DNA of 28,741 nucleotides from AC-32 sp035473395 (GTDB taxonomy: Bacteria; Actinomycetota; Thermoleophilia; Gaiellales; Gaiellaceae): NCBI GenBank assembly GCA_035473395.1, contig DATIOF010000173.1:1-28741 (forward strand), written 5' to 3'. This document shows, piece by piece, positions 6,847 to 14,913 of the stretch. Position numbers and translations under genes: made by a program. The notes beneath the pieces were generated by a model, which was not told where the DNA came from, ran no database searches, and saw nothing but the letters and a program-made list of their open reading frames with translations. Positions within the stretch are counted from its first letter, which is position 1. Each line of letters starts with the position of its first letter.

Positions 6847-8132
6847 ATCCCACCGATCCGAACACGGGCGCGGTCGTCGCGCCGGCTCCGCCACGCCTTC
6901 TTCGGCTCCCGAAGGCACTGCAGGAGCGCGATTTCCGCCGCTTCTGGGTGGGCGAGACCGTGTCGCTCTTCGGCGACCAGGCGACCCAGATCGCGCTGCC
7001 GCTGGTCGGCGTGCTGGCGTTGAACGCGAGCGCCGCCGAGATGGGCTACCTCGGTGCGGCGCTGCTCTTCCCGAACCTGCTCTTCTCACTGCACGCCGGT
7101 GCCTGGGTCGACCGCCACGGCCGCCGGCGGGAGACGATGATCTTCACGGCGCTCGGCCGCGCGGCCGCGCTGGCGGCGATCCCGGTCGCCTACGCGTTCG
7201 GCGCGCTGACGATGACCCAGCTCTACGTCGCGAGCTTCCTGATCGGGACGCTGAGCGTGCTCTTCTACGTCTCCTACAGCACGCTCTTCGTCTCGCTGGT
7301 GCCGCGCGAGCGCTACCTCGAGGCGAGCTCGTGGCTGAACGGCAGTCGTGCCTTCTCGTACGTCGGCGGGCCGAGCCTCGGCGGAATCCTGGTGCAGGTG
7401 TTCTCGGCGCCGGTCGCGCTCGTCGTCGACGCGCTCTCGTTCGTCTTCTCGGCGTTGACGATGCACTCGATCCACCCCCAGGAGCCGCCGACCGAGGAGG
7501 CCGGGCGAGGCCACCTGAAAGCCGGGATGCGCTACATCTGGGACTCGCCGATCATCCGGGCGAAGCTGCTCTCGACGGCGACGATCAACTTCTTCAACTT
7601 CGTCTTCTGGGCGCTGTTCATCCTCTACGCGACGCGCTCGCTGGGCGTGCGGCCCGGCGTGCTCGGGCTCGTGCTCGGCGCCGGCGCCTTCGGTGGGGTG
7701 CTGGGCTCGCTCGTGACCGGGCGGCTGAGCCGGCGCTTCGGCGTCGGCCCGGTGATGATCGCCGGGTCGGTGCTCTTTCCGGCGCCGCTCGTGCTGGTGC
7801 CGCTCGCCGGCGGCGGTAACTGGACGATCTATGCCTGCCTGTTCGTGGCCGAGTTCGTCTCGGGCTTCGGCGTGATGCTGCTCGACATCTCGGCCAACGC
7901 GATCACCGCCGCGCTCGTGCCCGACCGGCTGCGGGCGCGCGTCTCCGGCGCGTACATGGTCGTCAACTACGGCGTGCGGCCGCTCGGCGCCCTCGCCGGC
8001 GGCGCGCTCGGCACGTGGATCGGGTTACGCCCGACGCTCTGGATCGCCACCGTCGGCGCGATCGCCGGCGTGATCTGGCTCCTGCCCTCGCCGATCCCGC
8101 GCATGCGCGAGCTGCCGGAGGCGGACGAGTGA
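6843..8132 (+). CDS. MFS transporter, MFS_3/efflux type
   Basis: 429 residues with about 12 hydrophobic segments. It starts with a cytoplasmic segment ending ERDFRRFWVGETVSLFGDQATQIALPLVGV, the usual opening of the MFS_3/enterobactin-exporter-like group. The loop after segment 2 reads WVDRHGRRR, the MFS motif-A region (D-R-x-G-R-R). The central cytoplasmic loop is short (HPQEPPTEEAGRGHLKAGMRYI). Members export drugs or siderophores, but the substrate cannot be told from the sequence. The start overlaps the DUF4097 stop (ATGA) and the end overlaps the second MFS gene (GTGA). Confidence 0.9.
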   Translation: MNPTDPNTGAVVAPAPPRLLRLPKALQERDFRRFWVGETVSLFGDQATQIALPLVGVLALNASAAEMGYLGAALLFPNLLFSLHAGAWVDRHGRRRETMIFTALGRAAALAAIPVAYAFGALTMTQLYVASFLIGTLSVLFYVSYSTLFVSLVPRERYLEASSWLNGSRAFSYVGGPSLGGILVQVFSAPVALVVDALSFVFSALTMHSIHPQEPPTEEAGRGHLKAGMRYIWDSPIIRAKLLSTATINFFNFVFWALFILYATRSLGVRPGVLGLVLGAGAFGGVLGSLVTGRLSRRFGVGPVMIAGSVLFPAPLVLVPLAGGGNWTIYACLFVAEFVSGFGVMLLDISANAITAALVPDRLRARVSGAYMVVNYGVRPLGALAGGALGTWIGLRPTLWIATVGAIAGVIWLLPSPIPRMRELPEADE

Positions 8133-9358
8133 GCCGAAGCGCCCTCCTGCGGGACCGCCAGATCCGCGCGCTGCTCTCGGCGGAGGTGATCTCGACGACC
8201 GGCGCGCAGATGACCTGGGTCGCGCTGCCGTGGTTCGTGCTGCTGACGACCGGCTCGGCGACGAAGACAACCTTCGTGGCTGCGGCCGAGGTGATCGGGC
8301 TCGCCTTGTTCGGGCTTCCCGGCGGCCGGCTGCTCGGGCGCCTCGGCGCGCGCCGCACGATGCTCGTGTGCGACGGGGCACGGGCGCCGCTGATGGTCGT
8401 CATCCCGGTGCTGCACTGGACCGGCGGGCTCACCTTCCCGGTCCTGCTCGTGGTCGCCTTCGCGCTGGGCGCCTTCGCCGCGCCCTACTTCGCGGCGCAG
8501 AAGGTGATCGTCCCCGAGCTGCTCGGTGAGGACGAGGAGCGGATCACCGAGGCGCAGGCGCTCTTCCAGGCCGCGACCCGGGCGACGCTGCTCGCCGGGC
8601 CTGCGCTGGCTGGGATCCTGATCGGGATCGTCGGCGCGACCTCGGTGCTGCTGATCGACGCCGCCACCTACCTGGTCGCGGTCGTGCTCGTCGCCGCGTT
8701 CGTGCCGCACCGGCCGCCGGTGCCGCAGGAGGCCGAGCACACGAATCTGCGCGCCGGGCTCCGCTTCATCAAGCAGGACCGGTTGATGCGAGTGTGGTGG
8801 CCGACCTTCGCCGTCGGCGACGCGGCCTGGACGGCCTTCTTCGTCGCGGTGCCGGTGCTGGTGCTGACGCGCTTCGGCCACCATCCGGGAATCGTCGGCC
8901 TGCTGATCGCCTCGTTCGGCGTCGGGGCGCTCGTCGGCAACGCGATCTCGTTCCGCTTTCTCACCCGGCGCTTCGAGGGCCTGGCCGTGATCGCCGTCTG
9001 CGCGCTCGGCCAGGCCGCGCCGCTCTGGCTGCTGTGGCTGCCCTTGCCCGCGATCGCGCTCTCGGCGCTGATCCTCGCCTCCGGGATCGCGAACGGGCTC
9101 GTCAATCCGAGCCTGCACGCGATCACGACGCTCCGCGTGCCGCCGCCGCTGCGCCCGAACGTCTTCGCCACTGCGATGGTCGGCTGGGCGGTCGTGAACC
9201 CGCTCGGGCTGTTCATCACCGGGCCGGTGCTCGACGCGTTCGGGACGACGCCGGTGCTGATCGGCTTCGCGGCCGTGCAGACGGTGTCGATGAGCATCGT
9301 CTCGCTGGCGGCCGCGCGGGAGCTGGGGCGGCAGCGCCTCGAGCCGGCGCTCAGCTGA
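8129..9358 (+). CDS. second MFS transporter, related to its neighbour
   Basis: 409 residues from a GTG that overlaps the previous stop (GTGA). The opening LLRDRQIRALLSAEVISTTGAQMTWVALPWFVLLTTG and the middle loop NLRAGLRFIKQDRLMRVWW match the pattern of the first transporter, so the pair may be an old duplication, although similarity is moderate. About 12 hydrophobic segments are present; the motif-A region is LLGRLGARRTML. Two consecutive MFS genes could work separately or as a pair. The 3' end overlaps the convergent DUF1360 gene by 8 bases (TCAGCTGA, a palindrome supplying both stop codons). Substrate unknown. Confidence 0.88.
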   Translation: MSRSALLRDRQIRALLSAEVISTTGAQMTWVALPWFVLLTTGSATKTTFVAAAEVIGLALFGLPGGRLLGRLGARRTMLVCDGARAPLMVVIPVLHWTGGLTFPVLLVVAFALGAFAAPYFAAQKVIVPELLGEDEERITEAQALFQAATRATLLAGPALAGILIGIVGATSVLLIDAATYLVAVVLVAAFVPHRPPVPQEAEHTNLRAGLRFIKQDRLMRVWWPTFAVGDAAWTAFFVAVPVLVLTRFGHHPGIVGLLIASFGVGALVGNAISFRFLTRRFEGLAVIAVCALGQAAPLWLLWLPLPAIALSALILASGIANGLVNPSLHAITTLRVPPPLRPNVFATAMVGWAVVNPLGLFITGPVLDAFGTTPVLIGFAAVQTVSMSIVSLAAARELGRQRLEPALS

Positions 9359-9818
9359 GCTCGTTCGCCTTTTCCCGGAGCGCCGTGAAGCCGGCCTGCA
9401 GGAAGTCGTTCGCGGCCGCGGCGCCGAGGGACCAGGTCAGGAGGCGCCCGAAGCGCGGCGCCACGATCTGCGTCGACGCGAGGCCCGCCGCCGCCCAGGT
9501 GCCGACGCAGCGCGTGCAGGTGACGAGCTCGCCCATCGCCTGCTGCATGCCGCCGGTGCTCACCGGCACCTCGTCGTGGGCATCAGCTTCGCCCTCGAGG
9601 AACGGCGCGCGCATCGGGGCCGAGACGCGGTCGTGCGTGAGCGTCCGGGCCGCCTTGAAGCTCGCCAGCGCGAGGATCGCGAAGTCGAGCGACGTCTGGC
9701 ATTGCGGGTCGCGTCCGAGCACCCGGCTGAGCGCGCCGCCGGCCGCGAGCAGCGCCGCAAAGGACCCGGCGATCGCGGCGTAGGCCTCGTAGGGCGGGCG
9801 TTCTTGAACGGAGCTCAC
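9351..9818 (-). CDS. DUF1360 membrane-associated protein
   Basis: 155 residues from a GTG at 9818 (VSSVQERPPYEAY). A hydrophobic segment spans about residues 13-30 (YAAIAGSFAALLAAGGAL). The motif TCTRCVGTW followed by a second hydrophobic stretch is typical of DUF1360, where a CxxCxGxW motif recurs. The stretch LASFKAARTLTHDRVSAPMRAPF also fits this family. Function is not known; homologues are small actinobacterial and Bacillus membrane proteins. The gene is divergent from uvrB, with the two start codons only 18 bases apart, so its 5' end and the uvrB promoter overlap. The reading frame continues far upstream through uvrB, but that part is antisense shadow. Confidence 0.82.
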   Translation of the reverse strand: MSSVQERPPYEAYAAIAGSFAALLAAGGALSRVLGRDPQCQTSLDFAILALASFKAARTLTHDRVSAPMRAPFLEGEADAHDEVPVSTGGMQQAMGELVTCTRCVGTWAAAGLASTQIVAPRFGRLLTWSLGAAAANDFLQAGFTALREKANELS

Positions 9819-9823
9819 CCCGC

Positions 9824-9836
9824 TACCCTTGAGCGA
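9824..9836 (+). promoter_or_regulatory. probable uvrB -10 box (leaderless)
   Basis: TACCCT at 9824-9829 fits TAnnnT and lies 7 bases before the uvrB ATG. No Shine-Dalgarno sequence is present. The 7 bases between are TGAGCGA, also found after the rpsA and 13123 promoters. A TTGAAC at 9804-9809 is too close (14 bases) to be a standard -35. Confidence 0.45.
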
Positions 9837-11846
9837 ATGGCCGAGTTCAAAACATCGCAGGCGTACAGGCCGACCGGCGACCAGCCCTCGGCGATCGCCG
9901 AGCTGAGCGCGGGGATCGAGGCCGGCGAGCGCTACCAGACGTTGCTCGGGGCCACGGGAACCGGCAAGACGGCCACCATGGCCTGGATCGTCGAGCAGGT
10001 CCAGAAGCCGACCCTGCTCATCGCCCACAACAAGACGCTCGCCGCCCAGCTCTGCAACGAGCTGCGGGAGTTCTTTCCCGACAACGCGGTCGAGTACTTC
10101 GTCAGCTACTACGACTACTACCAGCCCGAGGCGTACGTCCCGCAGGCCGACCTCTACATCGAGAAGGACAGCTCGCGGAACGACGACATCGACCGGCTGC
10201 GGCACGCGGCGACAGCCGCGCTGCTCTCGCGCCGCGACGTGATCATCGTCGCCTCGGTGTCGTGCATCTACGGCCTCGGCTCGCCCGAGGAGTACGAGAA
10301 GCGCGTCGTCCTGCTCGCCCAGGGCGAGGAGCACGACCGCGATCTCGTGCTGCGCAAGCTGGTGGACATCCAGTACGCGCGCAACGACACGCTGCTCGGC
10401 CGCGGCAAGTTCCGCGTAAAGGGCGACGTGGTCGAGGTGCAGCCGGCCCACATGGAGTCCGCGTACCGGATCTCGTTCTTCGGCGACGAGGTCGAGCAGA
10501 TCACGCACTTCGACCCGCTCACCGGTGAGGTCTACGCCAAGCTCGAGCACCTCGCGATCTTCCCGGCCACGCAGTACGTGACCTCGAAGCCGACCGTCGA
10601 GCGCGCCTCCTCGCAGATCCGGCACGAGCTCTCCGAGCAGGTCAAGCTCTTCGAGTCGCAGGGCAAGATGCTGGAGGCGCATCGCATCCGGCAGCGCACC
10701 GAGTACGACCTCGAGATGATGCAGGAGCTCGGCTTCTGCAACGGGATCGAGAACTACTCGCGCCACCTCGACGGGCGCCCGCCGGGCTCGGCGCCGCACA
10801 CGCTGCTCGACTTCTTCCCCTCCGACTTCGTCGTCTTCGTGGACGAGTCGCACCAGACCGTGCCGCAGGTCGGCGGCATGTACGAGGGCGACCGCTCGCG
10901 CAAGGAGACGCTCGTCGAGCACGGCTTCCGGCTGCCGTCGGCGCTCGACAACCGGCCGCTGCGCTTCGACGAGTTCCTGGGCAAGGTGCCGCAGCTGGTG
11001 TTCATGTCGGCAACCCCGGGGCCGTATGAGCTGCGCCACTCGACGCGAATCGCCGAGCAGCTGATCCGCCCGACCGGGATCGTCGACCCCGAGGTCGAGC
11101 TGCGCGCGACGAAGAACCAGATCGATGACCTGCTGAACGAGATCCGCCGCCGCGAAGAGGTGGGCGAGCGCGTGCTCGTGACGACGCTGACCAAGAAGAT
11201 GGCCGAGGACCTGACCGACTACCTGCTCGAGTCGGGCGTCAAGGCGCGCTACCTGCACTCCGAGATCGACACGCTCGAGCGGATCCAGATCATCCGCGAG
11301 CTGCGGCTCGGCGAGTACGACGTGCTGGTCGGGGTCAACCTGCTGCGCGAGGGGCTCGACCTGCCCGAGGTGTCGCTGGTGGCGATCCTCGACGCCGACA
11401 AGGAGGGCTTCCTGCGCGGCCAGACGGCACTGATCCAGACGATCGGCCGTGCGGCGCGGAACGTCAACGGCAAGGTCCTGATGTACGCCGACAAGCACAC
11501 CGAGGCGATCAAGTTCGCGCTCGAGGAGACCGACCGGCGCCGCGCCAAGCAGCTCGCCTACAACGAGGAGAACGGCATCACGCCCGAGTCGATCGTCAAG
11601 GGCGTGTCCGACATCGCCGAGTTCCTCTCACTCGAGTCGCCGACCGTGCCTGGCCGGCGGCGCAAGGGCCGCAAGGAGGTCGAGGGCATGGCGCCGGCGG
11701 AGCTGGAGAAGCTCGTGATCCAGCTCGAGGAGGAGATGTTCGCCGCGGCCGAGGAGCTGCGCTTCGAGTATGCGGCCAAGCTGCGCGACGAGATCAAGGA
11801 TCTCCGCCGCGAGCTGCTGGCCGCCGCCGAGGTTCCGAGCGGGTAG
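9837..11846 (+). CDS. uvrB: excinuclease ABC subunit B
   Basis: 669 residues, full length for the family. UvrB verifies DNA damage handed over by UvrA and recruits UvrC in nucleotide excision repair. Visible in order: Walker A GATGTGKTATMAW (about residues 37-49); the beta-hairpin region YYDYYQPEAYVPQADLYIEK; DESHQ as the DEAH-type motif; helicase motif V/VI region GVNLLREGLDLPEV and QTIGRAARN; and a C-terminal UVR domain LEEEMFAAAEELRFEYAAKLRDE that binds UvrC. The start is the ATG of MAEFKTSQAYRPTGDQP, standard for the family. No LexA box of the form GAAC-N4-GTTC is visible in front of it, unlike uvrA at 17160. Confidence 0.98.
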   Translation: MAEFKTSQAYRPTGDQPSAIAELSAGIEAGERYQTLLGATGTGKTATMAWIVEQVQKPTLLIAHNKTLAAQLCNELREFFPDNAVEYFVSYYDYYQPEAYVPQADLYIEKDSSRNDDIDRLRHAATAALLSRRDVIIVASVSCIYGLGSPEEYEKRVVLLAQGEEHDRDLVLRKLVDIQYARNDTLLGRGKFRVKGDVVEVQPAHMESAYRISFFGDEVEQITHFDPLTGEVYAKLEHLAIFPATQYVTSKPTVERASSQIRHELSEQVKLFESQGKMLEAHRIRQRTEYDLEMMQELGFCNGIENYSRHLDGRPPGSAPHTLLDFFPSDFVVFVDESHQTVPQVGGMYEGDRSRKETLVEHGFRLPSALDNRPLRFDEFLGKVPQLVFMSATPGPYELRHSTRIAEQLIRPTGIVDPEVELRATKNQIDDLLNEIRRREEVGERVLVTTLTKKMAEDLTDYLLESGVKARYLHSEIDTLERIQIIRELRLGEYDVLVGVNLLREGLDLPEVSLVAILDADKEGFLRGQTALIQTIGRAARNVNGKVLMYADKHTEAIKFALEETDRRRAKQLAYNEENGITPESIVKGVSDIAEFLSLESPTVPGRRRKGRKEVEGMAPAELEKLVIQLEEEMFAAAEELRFEYAAKLRDEIKDLRRELLAAAEVPSG

Positions 11847-11855
11847 GTTGCGCGC

Positions 11856-12278
11856 GTGGTCGGCGCGATCGTCTCGACGCTCCTCGCAGCCTTCGTGATC
11901 GGGCTGCTGGCGCGCTGGACCGTGCCGGGCCCCGACCCGATGCCGATCTGGATGACGACCGGCTTCGGCCTGGTCGGCGCGCTGATCGGCAACGGCCTCG
12001 TCTTCGCGATCGTCGGCACGGACGTCAAGGCGGGCTCGGCGTTTGCGGCCTGGTTCCTCTCCGTGCTGGCGGCGACCCTGCTGGTGATCGCGCACCGGCG
12101 CTTCGTCCAGCACCGGCCGATCACCGGGCCCGGGGCGCAGCGCCCGCCGGCCAGCCCGTTCGGCCCGAACCCCGACGTGGGCGACCAGTTGCGGAAGCTC
12201 TCCGACCTGCACCGGGACGGCGTCCTCACCGACGAGGAGTTCGAGGCCAAGAAGGCCGAGCTGGCCGGGCGCCCCTAG
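11856..12278 (+). CDS. GlsB/YeaQ-like membrane protein with SHOCT domain
   Basis: 140 residues from a GTG nine bases after uvrB. Three hydrophobic segments (about residues 2-20, 32-54 and 62-78) with glycine-rich turns (GFGLVGALIGNGLV) resemble the GlsB/YeaQ/YmgE family. After a Pro-rich linker comes a SHOCT domain, about residues 108-138 (DQLRKLSDLHRDGVLTDEEFEAKKAELAG), a short helical pair usually found at protein ends and thought to mediate assembly. It could be cotranscribed with uvrB or use a TAGGTT box at 11844 that includes the uvrB stop. The 3' end overlaps the convergent phosphoesterase gene by four bases (CTAG). Function unknown. Confidence 0.82.
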   Translation: MVGAIVSTLLAAFVIGLLARWTVPGPDPMPIWMTTGFGLVGALIGNGLVFAIVGTDVKAGSAFAAWFLSVLAATLLVIAHRRFVQHRPITGPGAQRPPASPFGPNPDVGDQLRKLSDLHRDGVLTDEEFEAKKAELAGRP

Positions 12279-13087
12279 GGCTCCGAGACCAGAGGAGCCC
12301 GCCCGCGTGGAAAGCGCCGTTGCGCCGCGAGGCCCCAGTCGTCTTCGCGCCAGACGTGGGTCTTGACGAGCAGCGAGTCGGCCGCTGCCTCGTAGACGTG
12401 CAGCCCGCGCGCCTCGCCGCGCCGGTTCGGGCGTGGCTGGCCGAAGCCGGGGGCGATCGAGATCGTGACTCCGGGCAGGCCGCCGCGGTCGACCTCGAAC
12501 TCGTGCCGCTCGCTGACCGCGGCCTGGTGGATGTGGCCGGCGAGGATCAGCTCCGCGCCCCCGTCGACGAGGCCGGCAAGCACCTTCGAGCGGTGGGAGA
12601 CCGGCCGCTTGCGCGAGCGCCAGGGCGCGCCGATCAGGTGATGGTGGAGCGCGACGACCCGCAGCGCGCCCTCCGGCGCGTCGGTCAGCAGCTCGCCCGC
12701 GCGCACGAGCTGGGCGCTCCGAACCCGGCCCGACTGGTGTCGCCACGGCCGGACCGAGTTGAGCCCGACGACCAGGAGGTCGTCCGAGCGGTAGACCGGC
12801 TCGACCGTCTCCCACTGGCGCTCGAACTCCGCCCACGGGCGCGTGAAGCGGGCGGGGAAGGTGTACGGGATGTCGTGGTTGCCGGGGACTACGAGCAGCG
12901 GTCTGCCGAGGCTGCGCAGGAAGGCGGCGGCGCGCTCGTGCTCGCTCCTGCGGCCTCGATGCGTGAGGTCCCCGGTGACGACGATCAGCTCGGGCTGAAC
13001 CTGCTCCACGAGCGGCTCCAGACGCCGCTCGACGGCAGGTTCTTCCACGCTTCCGGCGTGCAGGTCGGAGATGTGAAGGAGCCGCAC
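12275..13087 (-). CDS. metallophosphoesterase (calcineurin-like)
   Basis: 270 residues. All five metal-site motifs are present in order: DLH (LLHISDLHAG), GDLT (VVTGDLTHRG), GNHD (VVPGNHDIPY), a His-rich HHHLIG, and GHIHQ near the end. This is the class III cyclic-nucleotide phosphodiesterase/Icc-like group; the true substrate (cAMP, other phosphodiesters or phospholipids) cannot be told. I chose the GTG at 13087 because it gives the usual start VRLLHISDLH; GTG codons at 13105 and 13114 are in frame and would add up to 9 residues. It is divergent from the small gene at 13123. Confidence 0.9.
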   Translation of the reverse strand: MRLLHISDLHAGSVEEPAVERRLEPLVEQVQPELIVVTGDLTHRGRRSEHERAAAFLRSLGRPLLVVPGNHDIPYTFPARFTRPWAEFERQWETVEPVYRSDDLLVVGLNSVRPWRHQSGRVRSAQLVRAGELLTDAPEGALRVVALHHHLIGAPWRSRKRPVSHRSKVLAGLVDGGAELILAGHIHQAAVSERHEFEVDRGGLPGVTISIAPGFGQPRPNRRGEARGLHVYEAAADSLLVKTHVWREDDWGLAAQRRFPRGRAPLVSEP

Positions 13088-13107
13088 GGGCAACGCCGAA
13101 CCCACGC

Positions 13108-13121
13108 TATACACTGAGCGA
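13108..13121 (+). promoter_or_regulatory. probable promoter of the gene at 13123 (leaderless)
   Basis: The overlapping boxes TATACA (13108-13113) and TACACT (13110-13115) lie 7-9 bases before the ATG, followed by TGAGCGA (13115-13121). The same heptamer follows the rpsA and uvrB boxes. No Shine-Dalgarno sequence. Confidence 0.5.
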
Positions 13122-13122
13122 A

Positions 13123-13362
13123 ATGCCCGATGAGTCGACCGAGATCTTCGACGACCTCTACCTCGGGTTGAGGGCGGGCGGCGCGCTGCGCAAGCAGCGT
13201 CGTGGCGAGCCGCTGACCACGGAAGACCAGGAAGCGCTCGGCCGCTGGGCCAGGCTCTCGTCCTGGCGCAAGGCCGTCGCGATCGGCGCGTTCTCCGTAG
13301 GGACCTTCGGCCTCGGCTTCACCCTCGGTGGCCTGATTTTCGGCCGCTGGCGCAAGGCTTAG
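13123..13362 (+). CDS. small single-span membrane protein of unknown function
   Basis: 79 residues. The first 50 are soluble, mixed charge, with an acidic start (MPDESTEIFDDLY) and a helical, basic middle. Residues 53-74 are a Gly-rich hydrophobic segment (AVAIGAFSVGTFGLGFTLGGLIF) followed by GRWRKA, so the C-terminus ends just after the membrane. I do not recognise a family. Support comes from a good -10 box right upstream and a stop codon that overlaps that of the convergent AI-2E gene (TTAG). No operon partner. Confidence 0.65.
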   Translation: MPDESTEIFDDLYLGLRAGGALRKQRRGEPLTTEDQEALGRWARLSSWRKAVAIGAFSVGTFGLGFTLGGLIFGRWRKA

Positions 13363-14417
13363 CCTTCCTTCGCGTTTGCGAACAGGACGGCCGGCACGTC
13401 TTCCTCGGCCGGGTCCTTGTCGCGCACGATCACGTCGATCAACGTCACCAGCACGGCCACCAGCGGGACGGCAAGCAGCACGTAGAACGCGCCCAGCAGC
13501 AGCCCGACGACTGACACCGAGACCAGCACGAGCAGCGGTGAGAGGCCGGTCACGTGTCCCATCACGCGCGGGATGACGACGTAATCCTCGAGCTGGCGCA
13601 CGACCAGCACCACGATCCCGGCGAAGAGCGCGAGGTGCCACGAGACGGTGAGCCCGACGCCGACAGCGATCGCGCCGGCCAGGAGCGGGCCGATCACCGG
13701 GATGATCTCCACGATCCCCGCGAACACGCCGAGCAGCAGCCAGAACGGCATGCCGATCGCCCAGAACGAGAGCGACAGCACGGTCGCCACGAACGTGATC
13801 AGCAGCAGCTGGCCGCGCACGAAGGCACCGAGCTTGGCGTCGATCAGCTCCCAGGTGTCGTGCACAGTCTTTCGGTGCTTCCTGGCCATCATCGACGTCA
13901 CCAGGCCCATCGCCTTCTCGCGCTCGAAGATCCAGTACGCAGCGGTCGCGAAGATGAAGAAGATCCCGACGAGCGCCTCGATCGCCTTCGTCCCGACGCT
14001 CACGGCTCCGTGGACGACGCTGCCCGCCGAGGGCAGCTTCTGCAGCCGCTTCTGCAGGCCGACGAAGAACTCGTGCTTGATCCCGGTCGAGTGCTTCGCC
14101 TTCTGGTTCAGCTCCTGCTGCGAGGTCGGAACGCCGCCGATCGCCTGGTCGACCTGGTCGACTGCGCGCGGCACGACCACCCAGAGCAGGATTGCCAGCG
14201 CGGCCGCGATCACGACGTAGTGGATCGCGACTCCGATCGGCCGGGGGACCTTGCGCTCGGCGAGGCGGTCGACGCCGGGCCGCATCGCGGCGGCGAGGAT
14301 CAGCCCCAGGAAGACCAGCGCGAGCACGATCTTCACCTTCCAGAGGGCGAGCGCGCAGACGACCACGCCCAGGACGACGAGCGTGATCACGAATGCGCGG
14401 CGGGCAGTCTCGGCCAT
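13359..14417 (-). CDS. AI-2E family transporter (PerM/YtvI-like)
   Basis: 352 residues, about eight hydrophobic segments: two near the N-terminus (VITLVVLGVVVCALALWKVK; IVLALVFLGLILAAA), one before VVPRAVDQVDQAI, then a long soluble stretch of about 75 residues with helices, then the C-terminal group including GVFAGIVEIIPVIGPLLAGAIAVGVGL, the most conserved motif of the AI-2E_transport family, and VIPRVMGHVTGLSPLLVLVSV. Family members are named for autoinducer-2 export in E. coli TqsA but include Na+/H+ antiporters and other exporters, so the substrate is open. The start MAETARRAF was chosen because upstream in-frame sequence is antisense to the PH-domain gene. Confidence 0.92.
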   Translation of the reverse strand: MAETARRAFVITLVVLGVVVCALALWKVKIVLALVFLGLILAAAMRPGVDRLAERKVPRPIGVAIHYVVIAAALAILLWVVVPRAVDQVDQAIGGVPTSQQELNQKAKHSTGIKHEFFVGLQKRLQKLPSAGSVVHGAVSVGTKAIEALVGIFFIFATAAYWIFEREKAMGLVTSMMARKHRKTVHDTWELIDAKLGAFVRGQLLLITFVATVLSLSFWAIGMPFWLLLGVFAGIVEIIPVIGPLLAGAIAVGVGLTVSWHLALFAGIVVLVVRQLEDYVVIPRVMGHVTGLSPLLVLVSVSVVGLLLGAFYVLLAVPLVAVLVTLIDVIVRDKDPAEEDVPAVLFANAKEG

Positions 14418-14490
14418 CTGGGTGTTGTCGCCGCTTAACGAACGCCGCAAACGCAGGACTGGCGCCGCTCCCGCCGAAGCGGGGCGCGCG

Positions 14491-14913
14491 ATGGTCAGGT
14501 ACGACGAAGAGGTCTGCTTCGACGCGCGCCGGCACGGGGCCGTGCTCGCCCTGCCTCTGACCCAGGCGGTGGTGCTCGCGCTGGTCGGCGGCATCCTGCT
14601 GGCCGAGCCGTGGCCGCTGCCGGTTCCTGGCGCTGCGCTGATCGTGGTCGCGGCAGCGGTCTGCCTCCGGGCGGTCTGGCGGTGGGAGCGAACGCATCTC
14701 GTCGTGACGACCGACAAGCTCTGCCTCGTCGACGGCACCTTGCGGCGACGCTCGGCCACCGTGCGCCTGCGGGCGGTCGAGAACCTGGAGCTCGAGCAGA
14801 CCCTGACGGGGCGATTGCTCGGCTATGGGACGCTCGTCGCCGGGCCGCTCGAGATCGACCATGTTCCCGAGCCGCGGCAGGTCTACAGGCTCGTCGAGCG
14901 GCTGGCGGGCTGA
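14491..14913 (+). CDS. PH-domain (bPH2/YdbS-like) membrane protein
   Basis: 140 residues. Two hydrophobic segments (about residues 17-36 and 43-60: LTQAVVLALVGGILLAEPW; GAALIVVAAAVCLRAVW) are followed by a bacterial pleckstrin-homology domain, residues 65-138: WERTHLVVTTDKLCLVDGTLRRRSATVRLRAVENLELEQTLTGRLLGYGTLVA has the typical T-x-x-R-L/C-...-G-x-L-x-x-R...I/L pattern of bPH_2. Role unknown, often linked to membrane or transport complexes. The TGA overlaps the ATG of the ABC ATPase (TGATG), so it is part of that operon. The start ATG was chosen because it begins just before the first membrane segment; the frame is open further upstream but antisense to the AI-2E gene. Confidence 0.85.
   Translation: MVRYDEEVCFDARRHGAVLALPLTQAVVLALVGGILLAEPWPLPVPGAALIVVAAAVCLRAVWRWERTHLVVTTDKLCLVDGTLRRRSATVRLRAVENLELEQTLTGRLLGYGTLVAGPLEIDHVPEPRQVYRLVERLAG

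Noticed and set aside
9799..9810. CGTTC-TT-GAACG before uvrB as a possible SOS box
   Set aside because: LexA boxes have GAAC first and GTTC second with four bases between; here the polarity is reversed and the spacer is two bases.
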